Notes under the pieces: generated by a model
Databases searched by the model: none
Seen by the model: only the letters and a program-made list of their open reading frames with translations
What the model was told of the DNA's origin: nothing
Translations under genes and position numbers: made by a program
Source of the DNA: Gamsiella multidivaricata
Lineage: Eukaryota > Mortierellomycota > Mortierellomycetes > Mortierellales > Mortierellaceae
Direction: 5' to 3'
Assembly: GCF_025024155.1 (NCBI RefSeq)
Contig: NW_026251739.1
Span: 310,001-374,000, forward strand
DNA length: 64,000 nucleotides
Shown: piece by piece, positions 30,131 to 42,019 of the stretch
Layout: each line of letters opens with the position of its first letter
Position numbering within the stretch: position 1 is the first letter of the stretch

Positions 30131-33100
30131 TTATCGCTCGTGCTCGTCTTCATCATCTTCGTCCGACTCACTACTTCCAACGCGCCCAAAAATCGCACTC
30201 TTCATCCTTGTACCCAGGCTCATCTTCCTCCGAGAAACCACCTGTGATTTTACCCTCCTATCGTCCTTCGGCACTCGTTCCTCGAGTCCAGTACCACCAC
30301 CACCGCCGCCAAGACTCAACGTCTGCAATCCATGCAAGGACGACGATCCCCCGGTCATCGACCGGCTCCTTGACCCCCACAGCCCACTGTCTGCATCAAT
30401 GATCTTCGAATCAAAATCGCGTCGATCATAAAACCTGTTGTTTGCGTTCGTCTCGGATCCGAGTGCCTCCAGCTGCGTATCCTTAAACCCTGCTTCCGCG
30501 ACCGCGTTCTCCACAAACGAGTTGCTACGTGAAACCGCAAACGGATGAACCAATGGCTGGCTGTTGTGGAACTTCCTACGGGAGATCGAACCCAGGCTGC
30601 TCCTATCTCCGGCGCCATAGACATGGTTCTGGCTCTGAGATTTCCTGGGCATTCCCATCCGAGGAGCCTTGCTTCCGCGTGATGACGAAGAATAGATCGA
30701 ATTGCGTGTTGAACCAGGTCTGTGGCTTTCGATTTCTCCCCCTGATCCACCTCCTTCTGCCAGATTGGACAGGCCATGGGCATGGCTGCCGTTACTGTAC
30801 CTCGCAAAGCTGCCATGAGAGCTAGATGAGCGCATGATACCCGACCGCGAGGGACTGCCATAGTGCTGCTGCTGGATATATGAATCTCCATCGTCGTCGT
30901 GTACTGATTCTGGCAAGTCGACAACTGGGTGAGGTTCACAGTCGTGTCGCTCGATTCCCTGGTCTTCCTCTTCCTCTTCCTCTTCGTCGTCTGTTTCGCC
31001 CTCGACTCGGATATGGAACGGAAGTGGGATGTCCTTAATTGCGCGGAACTGACCACAGTTGTTCAGGTGTTCGTTCTCCAAGCGGAAGAAATTCCATTGC
31101 CAGCGTCTGGATGCATTTCAAATGAAGAGGATACCGTCAGATTACAGTCACACAGCAGTGTAAGGGGCGCATCACATCCACAGACGAAAAGACATATCCG
31201 CTTACCTGAGGACCTCAAGGAACGCCAAACTAAAAGACAGGATCACCACGTTGATGTTCATGGGAATCAACCTTACCACCCACGAGAATCGTCCAAAAAA
31301 ATCTAGCACAATCGCCATATAGTACACCCAAGTCCTCGAATACACCAGCTCCTGTCTCAGGAACGGGTGTCCATACGCGCCTCCACCATGTTTTCCAAAC
31401 CGAAACAATCCCCAATCCATGTAGACATCCCACGCAAACGTGTACACACTTGCGAAGAACGAGAATATGATCCAAGCAACTTTGAGCCGAGTTCCTCCAT
31501 AGTGTCGGTACGAAAAATAGATGAACAGGTTGACCAAACTGGCAGTGTATTTGCCCGCGTTGAGCAAATGCGGGAACCATTCCAGTGTGTCTCGGTAACG
31601 TCGCAGGCACTGCAAGAAACGGAACCAGGCTGGCAGGGCTGTCACGAAGGGTGTAATCCACATTTGACTCGTCGAACATGTGCTTCCTAAAATACATGCG
31701 TGCAAGGTATACCTGTGTTAAAACATCATTGTTTTGGTATTTTGCTTGTCCTAGCATCCATAGATAAACCCCCCGCGGTCAACACAGATATAGAACACAT
31801 CGGCCTTACCAAGGTTAGTCCATTGCTGAGAGTAAGCGCACATAGCAAATTCGAACTGTTCCATCGAGTATGATAGCGAATTCATTTCATCCGCCAGAAA
31901 GAAGTCTCTGAACTCGACTCTGTAGTATCCGCTGGCAATGATACGACCAATGCTTGAAATAAACCATCGACGTGACGTGAAGTGTGCAATGGGCAGCGGA
32001 CAAAAGAGGACTGCGGCTATGATGGACATCAGGATCAATGGCCAGTACGCAGTCGTTACATGCGCCGTTAATTTGGATCCAAAGTCAAAGTAGACCGCCA
32101 GTGTTAACAGTAACAGGAAGAAAATTGGGAGCTATTGAGACGGATTGAAAAGCTGTTGAGTTAATAACTAGGAAAAAAAAAAAAAAAAAAAAAAAAAAGA
32201 GCGACAGCGTTGGAGTTAAAGAGAATGCTACCCGTACCTCAAAGTACTCATGAAAGTCCAGATTGTCGCGCGGATCAAACTCGAAGATGAACTTGTAATT
32301 GATACGGGACTTTGCCCAGACATACATGTTGATGCCAAAAAGACACGCGAACATGATAGTCAGGAACAACCCGCCATAGACCAATAAAAGACTGTCCCAG
32401 TATGGAATCTCTGTAGGCATCTCATTTGAGAACGCTGCCTGAAGGGCCTGAACCATAAGCGGTGCAGCCAGACCCAGGTAAAGCCCGATTCTTGTCGCGG
32501 TCAAATGATGAGTCTAGTCGGTAAATGACAAGAGAAAAAAAAAGGGGCTATTGGTACGCCGATCCTTACTTTTCTATACTGTCTCAAGGGCATCTGTTTA
32601 GAGACGACGCCTGACTCACCCGACTCTTGAAATCCGGTATCCTGAGTTTGGCCATACCTCGCCGCCTATGGCCCTTCTCGAATGTGTCAATAAACACATC
32701 TTCAGTCTCCTTGATCAAATCCTCGATTATACCCGAGGTCATAAACGTCGCAGGCTTGATTTTGGAGTTCAAGTAAGACTTGGACGCCTTCCACCCAGCA
32801 GTCTTGTCAAACTTCTTCAGGATCTTTGCGAACCCAGTATGGTTCAAAACCTTATAGTTCTTGATCATTTCAAGACTGCGGTAGAACTCGTAGAGTGCAG
32901 CCTTGATTCGCGTTCGCGCAACTTTGTGGTTCAGGCGCTGGCGCCGATGTTCTTCTTCCTGCAGAGTCATCTCCTCTTGTTGGGCCAGGGCAATAGGGCT
33001 GAGTTTTGGATTGGCACGGAGATGCTCTCGATAGCGTATCCCTTGTTCGGGATCAAGCATAAGATGACCGGTCGATGAAGTCGCGTAGCCAGTGCCGGGA

Positions 33101-34470
33101 GGTTGCTGGAACGACCTTCCGGAAGGTGTGATCGTCACATCTTCCGTGACAGTAGTATCGACGCGCATCAGATTATCAAAGCCATTTCGGACCCTTGACC
33201 ATTCTGCAACATACCATCCTTGCTCTGCTTCCGCCCTAGCCTGCAGTGTACAGTTACATTATGTTGAGATAGCAATTTGTTAGCATAATCTTTGTGGTTA
33301 TCGTGTATGTTTCGTATGCTTATTTTCTTCTTACCATCTTTTCGTCATACCGCCGCTTCCACTCGTTGGCGACATAGAGCTGTTGCTTGACGACTCTCAG
33401 CTTGGTTACTGCCTCCAACTCCTTTTCTAAAAAAATTACAGAAGAACAAACAAATCAAGTAAATTTGTGTTACGGCATTGTGCAGATATGCAGATATGCA
33501 GATCAACTTTAGTGAATAAACAACACAGGAAACTAAAGATGTTACGCCTTGCGACGAGAGAATCTTACCTCGGTAAAATTTGTTGACCATCTCAAGCTGA
33601 GAGTCAAGGAACTGGAAAAAGATCTTCTCCTCTGGCAGTAGTTGTTCAAGGACACTGTCAAAGTCATTCTCGTCCACTTATCGTAAGCGGGGAAATAATA
33701 GGGGTTCATTGACAACAGAGACATGTTAATATTTACACTGTTTTGCCTGCAATGGTCACGCGAGAGCTGCATCGGGCACGACGGCAGAGCAAAAAGGTAA
33801 ATAATTTGATACCTTGGATCGTTCGAGTTCGAACTGGCGCCTCAACAGGGGCAATGATCGTGAATCGTCTTGAGATGTGCTTCAGAAGATGCGCGCCCTG
33901 GGATCTAGCCGCTTGACTGAACTGCGATACATTCGAGTCCGTCTTGGATGTCTTCAAAGGATGGCCGGGGGTTGTTCCTGACGAGGATGTGGTCTCGCTA
34001 TGCTCGCAGAGAGTCGATCCCCCGTGTCCCGATCGATCATTGTCCACGGGAGCTGAAGCAGGGGGCGGAGGAGGAGAAATTTGGATGGTTGAGTAGTTCC
34101 TGGCATGACCTCGGTTCCTGGAGAGAATGGGTGTTGCTGCGCTCGTAGTTGTAGTGGCGTTCGGGCTGTTTTCGCTGGAGTTAATTGTCTGTGGTGTTGT
34201 ACCGGAGGGTGATGAGAAGGAGGACAGCTGAGGGTTATATTGGATAGTAGGGGAGTGATCTGATGAGGACATCACACGTCCGCCCAAGTCCGCTGCGTCG
34301 AGCAGGTACGCTGGAAGTTTGCTATTTTCTGCTTGGATAAATGCCTCTGCCTCGAGCTGGTCGAGGGCGTGCTCGATAGCCTTGAGGAGTTTTTTGCCCT
34401 GCTTGTAGTTGATATAGGCCTTTCTCCATTCTGGTACGACCTCATCCTGGAGGTATTTTGCAAATTTCAT
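30131..34470 (-). CDS. SYG1: SPX-EXS protein of the SYG1/XPR1 family (putative phosphate exporter or sensor)
   Basis: Family members bind inositol pyrophosphates through the N-terminal SPX domain and export phosphate through a membrane EXS domain. Eight exons (34470-33813, 33676-33569, 33426-33335, 33240-32620, 32513-32238, 32131-31810, 31686-31206, 31106-30131) encode 1177 residues, longer than human XPR1 (about 700). SPX begins [20 protein letters not shown] with [10 protein letters not shown], then has a ~150-residue Ser/Pro/Thr insertion before [20 protein letters not shown] and ends near [14 protein letters not shown], with the Lys residues of the ligand pocket. Hydrophobic segments run from about residue 500 to 690. 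EXS motifs include [25 protein letters not shown] and [16 protein letters not shown]. The last ~290 residues are a charged, Ser-rich, acidic tail. Every intron is GT-AG, 93-145 bp (33427-33568 is 142 bp). Confidence 0.93.
32173..32198 (+). repeat. A26 homopolymer in a SYG1 intron
   Basis: A run of 26 A on the plus strand, a T26 run in the transcript, inside the intron between exons 5 and 6. Confidence 0.85.
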
Positions 34471-35895
34471 GGTTTGAAGGGCAAGGCTGGCTGGATGCTC
34501 CCAAAGAAAAAAGAATGAAAGTGTGAGGAACAAACTGCTGAAGCGGGCAAGAACAAAAAAAAAAAAAGAGAAGAAAAAGAAGAAAAGATGTCGATGATGA
34601 ATGGGGGATACGGAGATGATATGAAAGAGCAGGGACAGAGAGAACTCAAGAGTGCTCGAGGGCTGCTGTGCAGTGGGCAAGGTGAGAGATAATGAGGGAG
34701 AGGTTGCTATGGGGGAGTCAAAAAGGAAAGGGTGTCGCGTGAGTAGGACATAAAAGGCATCTAAAAGTAGGGGGAGGGCGAAGGCACTCGCAGGCACAAA
34801 CAAACAACGCAGCAGCAGCAGCAGCAGTTACAGCAGCAGTTACAGCAGCAACTGTCACAGCAGTTACAGCAGCAACGCAGGGGGGGGGGGGAAGTAAACC
34901 GTTGACGAAGATTTTTTTTTTTCTGCTGCTGTGTATGTTTGGTGTGCCAAGTAACGGAGCGGAGATTGTGTTCAATCCAGAGCCTCAGGGGTCAAGCGAC
35001 CGGTCAGGAACCAGCCTAATAAGAAGGAGGTGGCACGAAAAATAAGGAGAGAATAGGTATGCTGACAACGACGGAATGAAGGACGATGACGAGTGAGGAA
35101 GGGGAACGAGAAAGAGAATGAGAGAGAGAGAAAGAGCTGATTTGATTAGATGCGAATCAGATCGGATCATCCTCAGTTCTCTCCATGAAGTCATGGAGTA
35201 TCTTTCTTTTCGCTGACAGAGTCTAAGAGAGGTAAGGTCCAGGGCGGTGTTTTCTCCTGGCCAATCATGTCGCGCCCCTGGCGTATCTGAGCGTCTTGCG
35301 CGAGCACACGTGGAGGAAGACTTGTCTCTCTCTCGCCCGTCTTTTCTTCATTTTCGTTTTAGGATTGACACCATCGTTACAGCAGCTTTATCCGATTCGC
35401 GTAAGAAGTTCCCCACGGTGGCAGTAAGTCGACAGATGGAGTCCAGGTGGACAGAGTTTACTGCTGTGGCAAGGACAATGCATAAAAGATCAAATTTCTC
35501 AGAAAGATACGGCATACACACTGGACCCATGCAGTCATGCAGTCAGGCCCTGCGCCTCAGATCGGTGTAGATGTCGTAAATGATAAATACTTCTGCCATC
35601 TGGGAACGGTCCACACTGTGCGGTTGCTTTTCTGCTTGGAGTTGCAATGGATGATGACGACGAAAGAAGGACATCTTTCCCTTTGAGATTCTGTTATCAC
35701 CCAGATTGGACCCAAACCCATCCATCTCTCCAAGGAGAACAAGAAAAGTGTTCCTGACGTGGACCAGGACCTGGCCTGAATCTTTTTCTCTCTCACCTCA
35801 CTTCTCATTACATTCCTTTCTCATTCGGTATAACCTTTTGTTTTGTTACTCCTTTCCCTCCGTTCCACATACACTTCTTCTTACATTTGAACACT
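34471..35895. other. Divergent spacer between SYG1 and the SMS-like gene
   Basis: About 1.4 kb with no supported gene. It contains A/G-rich sequence with A13 (34556-34568) just upstream of the SYG1 ATG, a CAG/CAGTTA repeat, and a G12 run (34880-34891). The short open frames have no recognisable features. Confidence 0.55.
34810..34875 (+). repeat. Imperfect CAG / GTTACAG repeat
   Basis: (CAG)n units interleaved with GTTACAGCAG blocks over 66 bp in an intergenic spacer, ending at a G12 run. It lies upstream of both neighbouring genes. Confidence 0.75.
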
Positions 35896-37096
35896 ATGAG
35901 GCCCTGGATGGAGCGCTTCAAGCGCTGGTTCTTCCGAAGGTACAAATTCACGCGGCAAAGTGTCGGATGCACCGTGCTAGTCATCATCATCTTTGGCTTG
36001 ACCTTGTACTTTATGGTAAGCATATTGTCCTGTGCACCTGTGTCACCATAGCAGCATTCATCCTGCTAATGCAGTCTATCTTTCTTTTCACATAACTCTC
36101 TAGAATGTCATGGCTAATGTCGCCTCATACCTATCCCCTGACAATACTGTCGTGCCAAAGCTAACCGACAGGCTCTTTGAGGCCATTCCGTCGATACAAC
36201 TTCTCTGGCTGACAGATCTTGCGGATGCGCTCATGTTCGTCCCGACTGTCATACTTGTCCTGACCCACTACCGTCCTCTCTATCTCCTCTGCAAGGTCCT
36301 CTTGACCTGGGCACTCTGCAATCTCATGCGCATCACCACTGTCGCCATCACTTCCTTTCCAGATCCACGCAGCGGCTGCATGCACTCTACCGGCGAATTC
36401 TTCACCACCTTCCTTTTGCATCGGTGTGGCGACTGCATGTTCAGTGGACACACCGTCATCTTTGTAATTTCAGCATTGGCCTGGACAAGCCATGGCTACC
36501 ATCGCTTCCCGCACCGCTATCGCTGGCTAGCCTGGATCTGCTTGGCGTTCGTATGGGCTCTCTGTATTGGATCAGCTCTCATTGTGATTGCGAACCGCGC
36601 GCACTATACCGCAGATGTGCTGGTAGCGTTCTACATCGCGGGCGGCAATTGGTTTATCTGGACCTATATTTTTGACCACTACATCGAAGAAAAAGGTCGA
36701 CTCACAGACCTGACGAGGCCATGGGGTGATGGTCCGGATACAAGACCTCATATTCAGGAGCGTGAACACAGGAAGCAAGCAGCTGATCTTGAGAAGAATG
36801 CGATGGCAGCTGAACAGGCACGCGAGACGCAGATGCAACCATCCGTGACAGAGATACCAATCACCACCAGTACTACCAACAACGCCATCAATGCCCAACC
36901 TTTAAACAATGGTGTCAATGTAGCAAGTTCGGTCGGTAACACAAATAACCGGCGGTCAAACAAGGACGTCACTCTAGAAGGAGAGGCAACACGAGTCGTC
37001 CAGCCGCCATTCATGCAGGAGGAGGAAACATTGGGCGAAGCACTCAGGGACCCTAGGCTGTTGCCTGGAGAACCCTACAACGCGGTAAATACATGA
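35896..37096 (+). CDS. Sphingomyelin-synthase-like (PAP2_C) membrane transferase
   Basis: SMS-type enzymes transfer a phosphoryl head group from a phospholipid to ceramide, making sphingomyelin, ceramide phosphoethanolamine or inositol phosphorylceramide. Exons 35896-36015 and 36104-37096 encode 370 residues, joined by an 88-bp GT-AG intron. The N-terminus is basic (RPWMERFKRWFFRRYKF) before the first membrane helix (CTVLVIIIFGLTLYFM); about six helices follow. The catalytic pair of motifs is intact: CGDCMFSGHTV (family CGDxxFSGHT) and AHYTADVLVAFY (family HYTxDVxxAYY), supplying the two His and the Asp of the triad. The C-terminal ~110 residues are hydrophilic. The substrate head group cannot be read from sequence. 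Fungi normally use the unrelated Aur1 for inositol phosphorylceramide, so this points to an additional or alternative complex sphingolipid. Confidence 0.88.
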
Positions 37097-37165
37097 TAAA
37101 TATAGCTATTTGTTTATCCACCAGTGTATCGAATATATGCCAATGATTATTGTGCTGAGAACCAT

Positions 37166-37171
37166 AATAAA
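37166..37171 (+). terminator. Polyadenylation signal for the SMS-like gene
   Basis: AATAAA 70 bp after the stop codon, well placed for 3'-end processing. Confidence 0.5.
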
Positions 37172-38303
37172 AGAATATCAGACTATCTATGGAGGAAGGA
37201 CGACTAAGAATGCCTAAAATGTCCTCATGTCAACCACTGAGTGAAGAATCACCAGTGCCATGCCAGTGGAATACCATGTATGAAGAGACACAGCCCAATG
37301 AGAACGCTTCATATCGTCTGGTGCCCAACAGTGACAGAACAGTGTCTGCTACGCCTTCGTTGTCACATCCCTGGACCTATCCTAATCTGGGGTGAAAGTA
37401 CCCTTCCATCGGAGCGGATGCAGAGAAAAAAAGGAGTCCTCAGCTTTGGGCCAGAAGGAGTGAGAAGAAGACGGTATTGCATCTTCTCTTCAACGTCGTC
37501 CATGCAATCATTGCGACATATCCCCGGGTGCACAGCAAATATAATCGGGGCAAAGGGGATGTGATTGCCCAAAACTAAGTTCAAACTAACCTTCACCTAT
37601 AAAAAAAGTCTTTGTGCTATGCATTTGAACAGAATTGACATATCGCATTCCAAACGGGAGAGTTGTTAAGATCAAGCATACTAAACCACCTAATCGCCCA
37701 TAATAAAAACGGCATGCAGGCTGATGTTACGTGGATGAAGTAGCTTTGATGCTATGAATGTTCTCCATCTCCATCAAAATCCCAGATGAGTATAGGCCGC
37801 TCTTGTCTCAATACTTGAAAACTCTCAGCGACGTTCGAGGGCGATTCGAACAAACATAGTGAACATGTCTACAGGGAATGAACAGTGCCATTAGATGCGT
37901 GATCAACCTGCGCATCAGCCTTGCTAAGCCTAGAGAGAATGGTTTAAGATGTCTCGTATCATCTTTGCTCCCTTCTAGGGCTGTGTCCAGCCTGATCTTC
38001 ATTTCCCAAACCCAAAAGTACTGTAGTCACGCCTCTTTGGCGGCCGGGAAGAAACAGCTCAGAAATTTGCAACACTCCTTAAAGTCATTAGAGCGCTCAA
38101 CAGACGGGTCTTATATATCGAGACGCCGAATGCAAATTTATGCGCAGGATCCCACTGCTTGCGCATTTTTATTTTTCCCCACTTGTGTCTTCGGTTGCCA
38201 TCTATCGCCCAAACAACTCGCACCACAAACGAAAACATCATTTGTTATCGTTCAATTCTGCCACTCTCCCCCGTCATCCCATCGCACCGTCATCAACAGG
38301 ACC
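37172..38303. other. Spacer upstream of the MADS-box gene
   Basis: About 1.1 kb. The open frames (longest about 200 codons at 37878-38480) show no recognisable motifs, overlap MADS exon 1 in another frame, and lack coding-like composition. It is most likely the promoter region of the MADS gene. Confidence 0.45.
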
Positions 38304-39245
38304 ATGGGGCGCAAGAAGATTCAAATCAAGACTATTATGGACGACCGTAACCGTCAGGTACGAGAAAACACAGAACGGAACATCTCTCTCTCTTTTATGA
38401 TGACTTTAGTGCCAACACTTCTTCGCGTCGTATCAACTCTCTTTAGGTTACGTTCCAGAAGCGAAGATTCGGCCTCATGAAAAAGGCCATGGAACTTAGC
38501 GTCCTTTGCGACTGCCAGATCGGTCTTATCATCTTCAACTCCAACAACAAGCTGGTCCAGTACTCGTCCCATGATATCGACCAGATTCTACTTCGGTACA
38601 CTGAGGTAAGATGACGGCCGCTCTCAGTCTCCCTAGTATTCCACAGCTTGCCTTTAACCGTGTGGGGCCAACTGAGCGATCAAATGAATGGAGTTGAGAG
38701 CAGGGAAGTACAGGGATTAACACTGGGACTCATGGTTGGTTGAATAGTACAACGACACATGCGAAACATACACCAACAAAGAGTTCCTCAACCTTGGGAA
38801 CAACAAGGACGAGGACGAGGACGAGGACGGACTGTCCGTGGCGGGCGATGACAGGAGTAAGCTGTCGGTGACACCGCAGCCCCAATCAGTAACACCCCAG
38901 ACCCACAACACGCCTGCTCAGGCACACATGCAAACGCCGCCCCAGCAGCAGATTCTTCAGCACACCCCATCCTCGCTCCCACCCCACATGCCCCGGAGCC
39001 CCTTCCAAGTGCCATCCAATGTCGTCGTGCACCCTCAACAATATAATGCGATGCCATATCAGCAGCAGCAACAGCAGCTGGACCCACAGTATCGTCCGCA
39101 GGGATATCCACAGCATCCCCAATACCCTACTCACCCACAATATCAGCAACAACAGCAGCAACAACAGCAGCAACAACAGCAACAACAACAGCAACAGCAA
39201 CAACAACAACAGCAACTCTTCCTCCAACAGCAACAGCAACAGCAA

Positions 39246-39279
<34 letters not shown>

Positions 39280-40468
39280 AACAGCAACAACATCACTACC
39301 AGCAACAGCAGCATTATCAGCAGCAGCCGCAGGTAACGATGCAGCAGCACTCGTCGCCACAGCCTCCTCGCCAACAGATTTCATATCAGCCTCATCAGCC
39401 GCATGCGATGCAGGAGGCGATGTACCAGCAGGACCCAATGCATTCACAGAACCGTCCTCCGCAACCACAGCAGTTCCAGCAACCGGCATCTCAATTTGTC
39501 AGCCGAACGATGCCGCCTCCTCAAAATGGGCAGAGTCTCCAGCTTCCCAACAGCACGGCGATGCCGACACCGATGTCTCTTCCGATGCAACAGCCCTCGC
39601 TTTCGCAGTCGTCTTCGCCGGTGATGAGTACTCAGAATGCCATGAAGGCGGGACCGTCGCCCATGGCTGGGGATAATTCACCTATGACAGATGGATCTTC
39701 GATCATGACTTCAACGCCTCCAAGTACGGCAGCAGGAGCAACATCGCCCGTTCTTAGTCCCACTAATGGAGGAATTAAAAAACCAAAGCTGCGTGTTAAA
39801 ATCCCAACTGACTCGAAGGATAATAACACCCTGGCAGGACCGATGATCAAGGAGGAGTCAAGCGAGCTCCCACCGGTAAGCTGTGTTTCACAGTGCATAC
39901 AGGATAAGATGAATGATAATAGCATGTTGTTGCTAATGACGACCCCCCTTTTTTTTGTTGTTGTCACTGGTAGATCCAGAAGAGACCACTGGAATCAGCA
40001 CCGATTTCCTCAACTCTTCCTTCTCAATTTGCCAAAAACCTACCCTCACCATCGACTTTTTACCCCGAATTTTATGCGTCGCAGGCGGAACTGAGTCCCA
40101 TCGTTTTTGGGCAGACACCGACGAGTGCCCAACCAAGTTCAGCATTCAACTGGCCTATCCCTAGGGAACGCGAATTGTCGCGTGTCCATCAGCCAAGTCC
40201 ACTGGCAAAGGGTCAGAACGTTACAATGGCGTCATCCAGCACATCGGCAGCGGGCACATCATCTGGAGACGCAACGTCTGGTACAGGGCCGAAAGGAGCA
40301 CCAGGATCCAACTTGAGGATTGCATCTTCACCTTCGGAAAACTCATCCGCGGATGCGGATGCGGATGAATCATCAACCGCTGGAGCTACACGAGCCAGAG
40401 ATCTGACAGGAGATGAGAAGGATGGAGCTGATAATGGTCCTGCTTCTAAAAAGGCTAAGAAGGCATAG
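38304..40468 (+). CDS. MADS-box transcription factor, MEF2/RLM1 type
   Basis: Type II MADS factors bind CTA(A/T)4TAG-like elements and are often targets of the cell-integrity MAP kinase. Exons 38304-38357, 38447-38605, 38748-39875 and 39974-40468 encode 611 residues. The MADS domain is residues 1-60 ([39 protein letters not shown]), followed by the MEF2-like extension with [17 protein letters not shown]. An acidic DEDEDED patch and a very Gln-rich region follow, with a polyQ run of mixed CAA/CAG codons (39144-39290, interrupted once by LFL). The C-terminal part contains KLRVKIP and the fungal RLM1 motif FYPEFY...[12 protein letters not shown]. The three introns are 89, 142 and 98 bp, all GT-AG. 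The Q-rich region is likely an activation domain. Confidence 0.93.
39144..39290 (+). repeat. PolyQ-encoding CAA/CAG repeat in the MADS gene
   Basis: About 49 codons, almost all Gln, of mixed CAA and CAG. The mixture shows selection on the protein rather than simple CAG slippage. The antisense strand has long poly-Leu and poly-Val/Ala open frames that are shadows. Confidence 0.9.
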
Positions 40469-40835
40469 TCTTATGACTTTTCTTTTCTTTTTTTTGTGTG
40501 TGTTTCGTCCGACGCCCTTGTCTCCACGACATGGAGACCTATATAAGTTTTGCTGAGAGGAGAAAAAAAAAAGTCTTAGTCTGTTCCTTTGTCTTTTATG
40601 TTTCTGTTGCTGCCATATATCTTTTCTCTGCTACTTGTTATGAATAGTTTTGTCCTGTACCATACATAGCCCCGAATAAAAAAATAAAAAAAACGTATCT
40701 TTGGCGAAGCGTGAGTTTTCATCCACACAATCCTGCGCTTAAACCGTTCTTGTGGAGATCTCAAAGCATTGAAGAGAACATTAAACATCGCAACCATACC
40801 CTAATAAACAGAAATATATTTTATTCCTCTCTAGC
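40469..40835. other. 3' spacer between convergent MADS and FKBP25-like genes
   Basis: No gene. T/A runs, including A8-A10 tracts, and AATAAA-like sequence near 40674. Confidence 0.5.
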
Positions 40836-41771
40836 CTAATCCAGTGAGACCAGCTCAACGTCAAAGATGAGGCGTGAATTGGGAGGAATGGGGACCTTGG
40901 CGTCAGGAACACCCTTCTTGCCGTAAGCGTGCTCAGGCTCGATGGTGATCTTTGCCTTCTCACCACGGGACATGCTCAACATGGCCTCGTCCCATCCTGC
41001 GATGACACGACCAGTACCGACCCTGAAGCGCAAGGGGTTGTTCTTCTTCTTCGTATTGTCGTTCGTGTCGAAAACGGTGCCGTCCTCAAAGTATCCAGTG
41101 TAAAAGACACCGACTGAAAGGAGCAATTCGATATAAGGGAACGAAATATGTTAGAAAGTTTTGTCCGCCGGCATATCGTGCGCAATCAAATGAGACATCC
41201 AGAAGGATAAATATGGTCCAATATCATCCTCCCTTTGATCCTAAGATGTGTGTGCCATACCATTGCTGCCCTTCCTGGGGTATCCTGACTTATCTCCCTT
41301 CTTGAGAACAGTCTTGGTGAACTTTGGTGGACCGACCTCGGCAGCGACTTCTTTCTTCTCGACGACTGGAGCAGCGTTCTTGGCAGTCATGAGCTCCTCT
41401 TCTGATGGTTCATCTGCACCGCGGAATGCCTGGCGAGCAAAAAGAGAGCTGTAAGCCTCGAGGAGGGAATCCTTCTTGGCTAAAAAAAAAAAAAGAGAAC
41501 GAAAAAAAAGGGTGTGAATCAATATGAGTGTGCAAAATCTGTATGGAAACTTGCGATATAGCTCCTCATGTCGCTATAAAGGCTCAATTGCTCTGCATGG
41601 GGTAGATATCCACATACCGTTCTTGACGACCGTGGGCAGTTTTCCAGTCAACTTATATTCGACCAAGAAGTCGTGGCTGGCATTGAGATGGAGAAAGGTG
41701 ACGATGTCCTTTTTGCTGACAGCGTCAGAGAGCAGCTGCTCGTTGGTCCAGTCTTGCGTTGGGGTGGCCAT
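40836..41771 (-). CDS. FKBP3: FKBP25-like peptidyl-prolyl isomerase (BTHB + FKBP domains)
   Basis: Three exons (41771-41618, 41479-41261, 41113-40836) give 216 residues, close to mammalian FKBP25/FKBP3 (224). The N-terminal helical BTHB domain (residues 1-80) contains DIVTFLHLNASHDFLVEYKL and, after the first intron, SLLEAYSSLFARQAFRG. A charged linker leads to the signature PPKFTKTVLKKGDKSGYPRK, then the FKBP catalytic core: VGVFYTGYFEDGTVFD, FRVGTGRVIAGWDEA, EPEHAYGKKGVPDAKVP and IFDVELVSLD. The Tyr, Asp, Trp and His residues that form the FK506 pocket are present. In animals FKBP25 is nuclear and binds nucleic acid and rapamycin. The usual fungal FKBPs (Fpr1-4) lack this N-terminal domain. 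It is head-to-head with the METTL2 gene. Confidence 0.92.
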
Positions 41772-42019
41772 GGTATCTTGAAGGTATGCACAGAGGTGGA
41801 GGTGAGGGGTGAACAAGTAAAGGTGTTGAAAAGAAACGAAGCGCTGTTGATTTTTATCGAATAATAGTGACTGTTCAAGGGGGGCGAAGGCGCAAGAGAA
41901 AAAAGAAAAAAAAAGTGCGCGTCGACACATATCCATATCCACTCTTCAACACAGGCAAGGATCTATACGGGCGTTGAAAGTCAGGAAGCAGCACACGTAA
42001 TAGAATCTCAGGAGTCCCC
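41772..42019. promoter_or_regulatory. Bidirectional promoter between FKBP25-like and METTL2 genes
   Basis: The two start codons are only 248 bp apart and face away, so both genes must share this spacer. No clear TATA box or CCAAT pair was found. Confidence 0.5.

Noticed and set aside
33733..34803. Longer N-terminus for SYG1 starting upstream of 34470
   Set aside because: The extra 110 residues are Phe/Ser/Leu-rich and low complexity; SPX domains start precisely with MKF, found at 34470.
38886..39489. Antisense frames of poly-Leu (162 codons) and Val/Ala-rich (120 codons) sequence
   Set aside because: They are the reverse complement of the CAA/CAG tract of the MADS gene, so they are by-products of the repeat.
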